From contig JAGHBG010000248.1 of assembly GCA_021161105.1 (NCBI GenBank), positions 1 through 7,574 on the forward strand: a DNA stretch of 7,574 nt. Reading direction: 5' to 3'. Below the pieces are notes generated by a model. It was not told where the DNA came from and did no database searches. It saw only the letters and a list, made by a program, of their open reading frames with translations. The stretch comes from Thermotogaceae bacterium. GTDB lineage: Bacteria; Thermotogota; Thermotogae; Thermotogales; Thermotogaceae. The first letter of the stretch is position 1. Each line of letters begins with the position of its first letter. A program made the position numbers and the translations under genes. Of this stretch, positions 6,064 through 7,574 are shown in pieces.

Positions 6064-7364
6064 AGAATCACCACCGTCATACCTAAGACAAATAAAAGAT
6101 TCATATCCATGGACTCAATAGGCAAGTGAATAGTTTTCCTTGGTTTAAACAGGGATAACATCAGAGTAATAATTATTCCTATAACAGTTAAAAAATTGAA
6201 ATTTGTTATGTGGATAAGGGACAATGCAACTATTAAAAGCTTGCTAAAGCCCTTTTTTGGTTTTTTCCATATATGTTTGAAAAGAGCAGCTCCAATAATG
6301 GAGTTAGAAATTAGAATAAGAAGAGTTAGATGAAGAGGAAAGCTTGCAGTTAAAATATGTTCGGCTTTAGAACCTAAAGTCATGGGAAAGCCAGAAAGAG
6401 AAGCAATTGATACAAAGGAAACCAGCCATATAGATATATTCATTTCTTTCATTTTTAAGTCGTCAGATACAAGAAAAAGTAAGGTTTTTGCTATTGAATG
6501 TGCCATAATGTAAAGAAGAGAATTTGCAGGGTTAATTATCATTATACCTAAATGGTTCATTGTGCTTAAAGCAATAGTTCTTTTCACATCTTTTGATAAA
6601 AATCCCAAGATTGCCGCTGCTAAAGATAGTATTAATCCTAACGGAACCATGTATTCAATGCTTTTAACATCGTTGATTAATTTTAATGCATAAACTCCGC
6701 TATTAATATAAATTCCTGAAAACATGGCTGATAAATTTTTATCGGCAGTTGAATGAAATTGTGGAAGCCACATACCAAATCCAAAAACACCAGTTCTTAT
6801 CAAGAGCCCCAGTGTCATGAGATTTACTGAAATGTTTGGGACGTATGCGTTTTTTGTTATATGAAATGAGCCGGTATTGAGGTAATAAATCAAAACTCCA
6901 AGCAGATACACATTTGCTCCAACATTTCCTATAAGTAAATATTTGATAGATGCCCACAGCTTCTTTTTATCTGCGTTTTCTATCATCATTAAAACAGCCA
7001 GTATAGAGAGTAGTTCAAGAAGTATGTAAATGTTAAAAAGGTCTTTTGAAGTGAAAATGAAATTTAAAACAAAAACGGACGTTATATAAAAGAAATACTT
7101 GCTGAAGTCAAGTTTATCATTAATGCTTTGAATAAAGATAACTGTAAACATCAAGGAAGAAATAATTATTAGATATCGCGAAAAAGAATCTATACCTACC
7201 TTAACCCCAAAGTTGCCAATTATGTACTCTGTATAATCTGGACAGATGAATCCAAACCACGATATTAAAAGCGGGAGTGCGACAAGAAGTACTTTTCTGA
7301 ATATCTTGAAAAAACCCAGGAAAGATAGTAATTGAGTGAGAAGAAGAATTTCATGGAACTTCAA
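6051..7364 (-). CDS. mrpD: MrpD-like (NuoM/NuoL-type) proton-translocating antiporter subunit
   Basis: This large polytopic membrane protein of the Proton_antipo_M family has 437 residues with about a dozen hydrophobic helices. MrpD proteins are usually around 490, so it is somewhat reduced. The TM5 glutamate is present as E117 (LFNIYILLELLS). The block LLIRTGVFGFGMWLPQFHS (187-205) aligns with the TM7-TM8 motif that normally reads K-x-x-x-x-P-x-x-x-WLPxAH. Here the essential TM7 lysine is R190, the Pro is Gly, and the TM8 lysine in SGxxxKxGxY is N221. K293 in the AHSIAKTLLFL region is kept, as is LSGFP (323-327). The start is TTG in a TTGA overlap with the mrpC stop, with AAAGGAT 9 nt upstream; the ATG at 7354 is out of frame. 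Family membership is clear, but whether it is D-type by descent or a divergent paralogue is less so. Confidence 0.9.
   Translation of the reverse strand: MKFHEILLLTQLLSFLGFFKIFRKVLLVALPLLISWFGFICPDYTEYIIGNFGVKVGIDSFSRYLIIISSLMFTVIFIQSINDKLDFSKYFFYITSVFVLNFIFTSKDLFNIYILLELLSILAVLMMIENADKKKLWASIKYLLIGNVGANVYLLGVLIYYLNTGSFHITKNAYVPNISVNLMTLGLLIRTGVFGFGMWLPQFHSTADKNLSAMFSGIYINSGVYALKLINDVKSIEYMVPLGLILSLAAAILGFLSKDVKRTIALSTMNHLGIMIINPANSLLYIMAHSIAKTLLFLVSDDLKMKEMNISIWLVSFVSIASLSGFPMTLGSKAEHILTASFPLHLTLLILISNSIIGAALFKHIWKKPKKGFSKLLIVALSLIHITNFNFLTVIGIIITLMLSLFKPRKTIHLPIESMDMNLLFVLGMTVVILWLF
6068..6075 (-). promoter_or_regulatory. Ribosome binding site for short mrpE
   Basis: The minus strand reads GGTGGTGA, ending 4 nt before the ATG at 6063 and inside the last codons of the mrpD-like gene. 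It supports the short 114-residue form of MrpE. Confidence 0.5.
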
Positions 7365-7574
7365 TCTCTCAGCATCCTTTCAAATATTTTCACATCGGAT
7401 TTCCCAGTTCTTTCTATGAGAGAGACAGAAATTATGATAAGAAGAGTCAGGGTAGAAAAACCTATAACAATACCTGTTATAATAACAGCTTGGGGTATCG
7501 GGTCCGCATATTTCCCGGATAGACTCTCTACTATAGGAGGCATGCTTCCTGGTTTATATGAAGAGGCCACGTAA
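7361..7574 (-). CDS. mrpC: MrpC/MnhC (NuoK-like) antiporter subunit, 5' end beyond window
   Basis: Only the last 70 codons are visible, because the frame stays open through the right edge (the first full codon is TAC). The segment SMPPI, then YADPIPQAVIITGIVIGFST (25-45 of the visible part) is the signature of MrpC: a loop with P-P-I, then D-P-x-P-Q-A-x-x-x-T-x-I-V-I, followed by the last transmembrane helix and a charged C-terminal tail. MrpC is usually about 110-115 residues, so some 40 N-terminal residues with two helices should lie outside. The GTG at 7570 is an internal valine and not a start. The stop overlaps the TTG of mrpD (TTGA), and the C-D order is the canonical one. Confidence 0.88.
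   Translation of the reverse strand, partial: YVASSYKPGSMPPIVESLSGKYADPIPQAVIITGIVIGFSTLTLLIIISVSLIERTGKSDVKIFERMLRD
7374..7380 (-). promoter_or_regulatory. Ribosome binding site for the TTG start of the mrpD-like gene
   Basis: The minus strand reads AAAGGAT, 9 nt before the TTG at 7364, inside the end of mrpC. It supports the TTG, since no ATG is available in that frame near the upstream stop. A weaker GAGAG lies closer, at 7366-7370. Confidence 0.5.

Noticed and set aside
7568..7570. GTG at 7570 as a possible start of mrpC
   Set aside because: The frame remains open to the window edge, and the MrpC family needs about 40 more N-terminal residues, so this codon is an internal valine.
7332..7574. 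Plus-strand open frame at the right edge
   Set aside because: It is opposite the conserved MrpC DPIPQA region and has no motif of its own.
3969..7574. Energy-converting hydrogenase (Mbh) operon
   Set aside because: Mbh-like subunit splitting is present, but no hydrogenase large or small subunit or NuoB/C/D/I-like gene is in the window, so only the antiporter module is supported.
1..7574. CRISPR array, tRNA/rRNA, insertion sequence, intergenic terminator or riboswitch
   Set aside because: Coding sequence covers essentially the whole window, and I saw no repeat arrays, no transposase motifs and no stem-loop followed by a T-run between genes.

Overview
All twelve genes in this window lie on the minus strand and are packed end to start: eleven junctions, ten of them overlapping by 1 to 13 nt and one with a 2-nt gap. 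There is no room for an intergenic promoter or terminator, so the window reads as the middle of one long, translationally coupled operon, transcribed from right to left. The base composition is AT-rich and the proteins are rich in Lys, Glu and Ile. This, with the extreme compaction and the archaeal Mbh-like split of the antiporter subunits, fits a thermophilic, low-GC bacterium such as a member of the Thermotogota. That placement is an inference and is not proven by any marker here.

Right half (about 3969-7574), in transcription order: the C-terminal part of an MrpC/NuoK-like subunit (cut by the window edge), MrpD-like, MrpE, MrpF, MrpG, then two unusual proteins. The first joins an MbhD-like (DUF4040, MrpA C-terminal) membrane domain to a solute-binding-protein-like domain. 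The second joins an MbhE-like domain to MrpB. Together they form most of a multisubunit cation/proton antiporter module. The order C-D-E-F-G-A(C-term)-B is a circular permutation of the usual bacterial mrpABCDEFG order and also of the archaeal mbhA-H order. The large MrpA N-terminal (NuoL-like) subunit is not in the window and may lie upstream.

Left half (about 1-3969): thymidylate kinase (tmk), an ABC-2 type permease without its ATPase, a hotdog-fold PaaI-type thioesterase, a YfcE-type metallophosphoesterase, and an S41 carboxyl-terminal processing protease (CtpA) whose last residues run off the left edge. These are mostly housekeeping functions with no obvious biochemical link to ion transport. 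The link appears to be co-expression through overlapping reading frames.

The most unusual item is the 213-residue protein at 4582-5223. Its first 70 residues are a recognisable antiporter subunit. The remaining 142 or so resemble only one lobe of a family 3 solute-binding protein, with the second lobe apparently missing, and membrane-charge patterns place it on the cytoplasmic side. The MrpD-like subunit is also odd, because two lysines normally conserved in the proton path are replaced by Arg and Asn.
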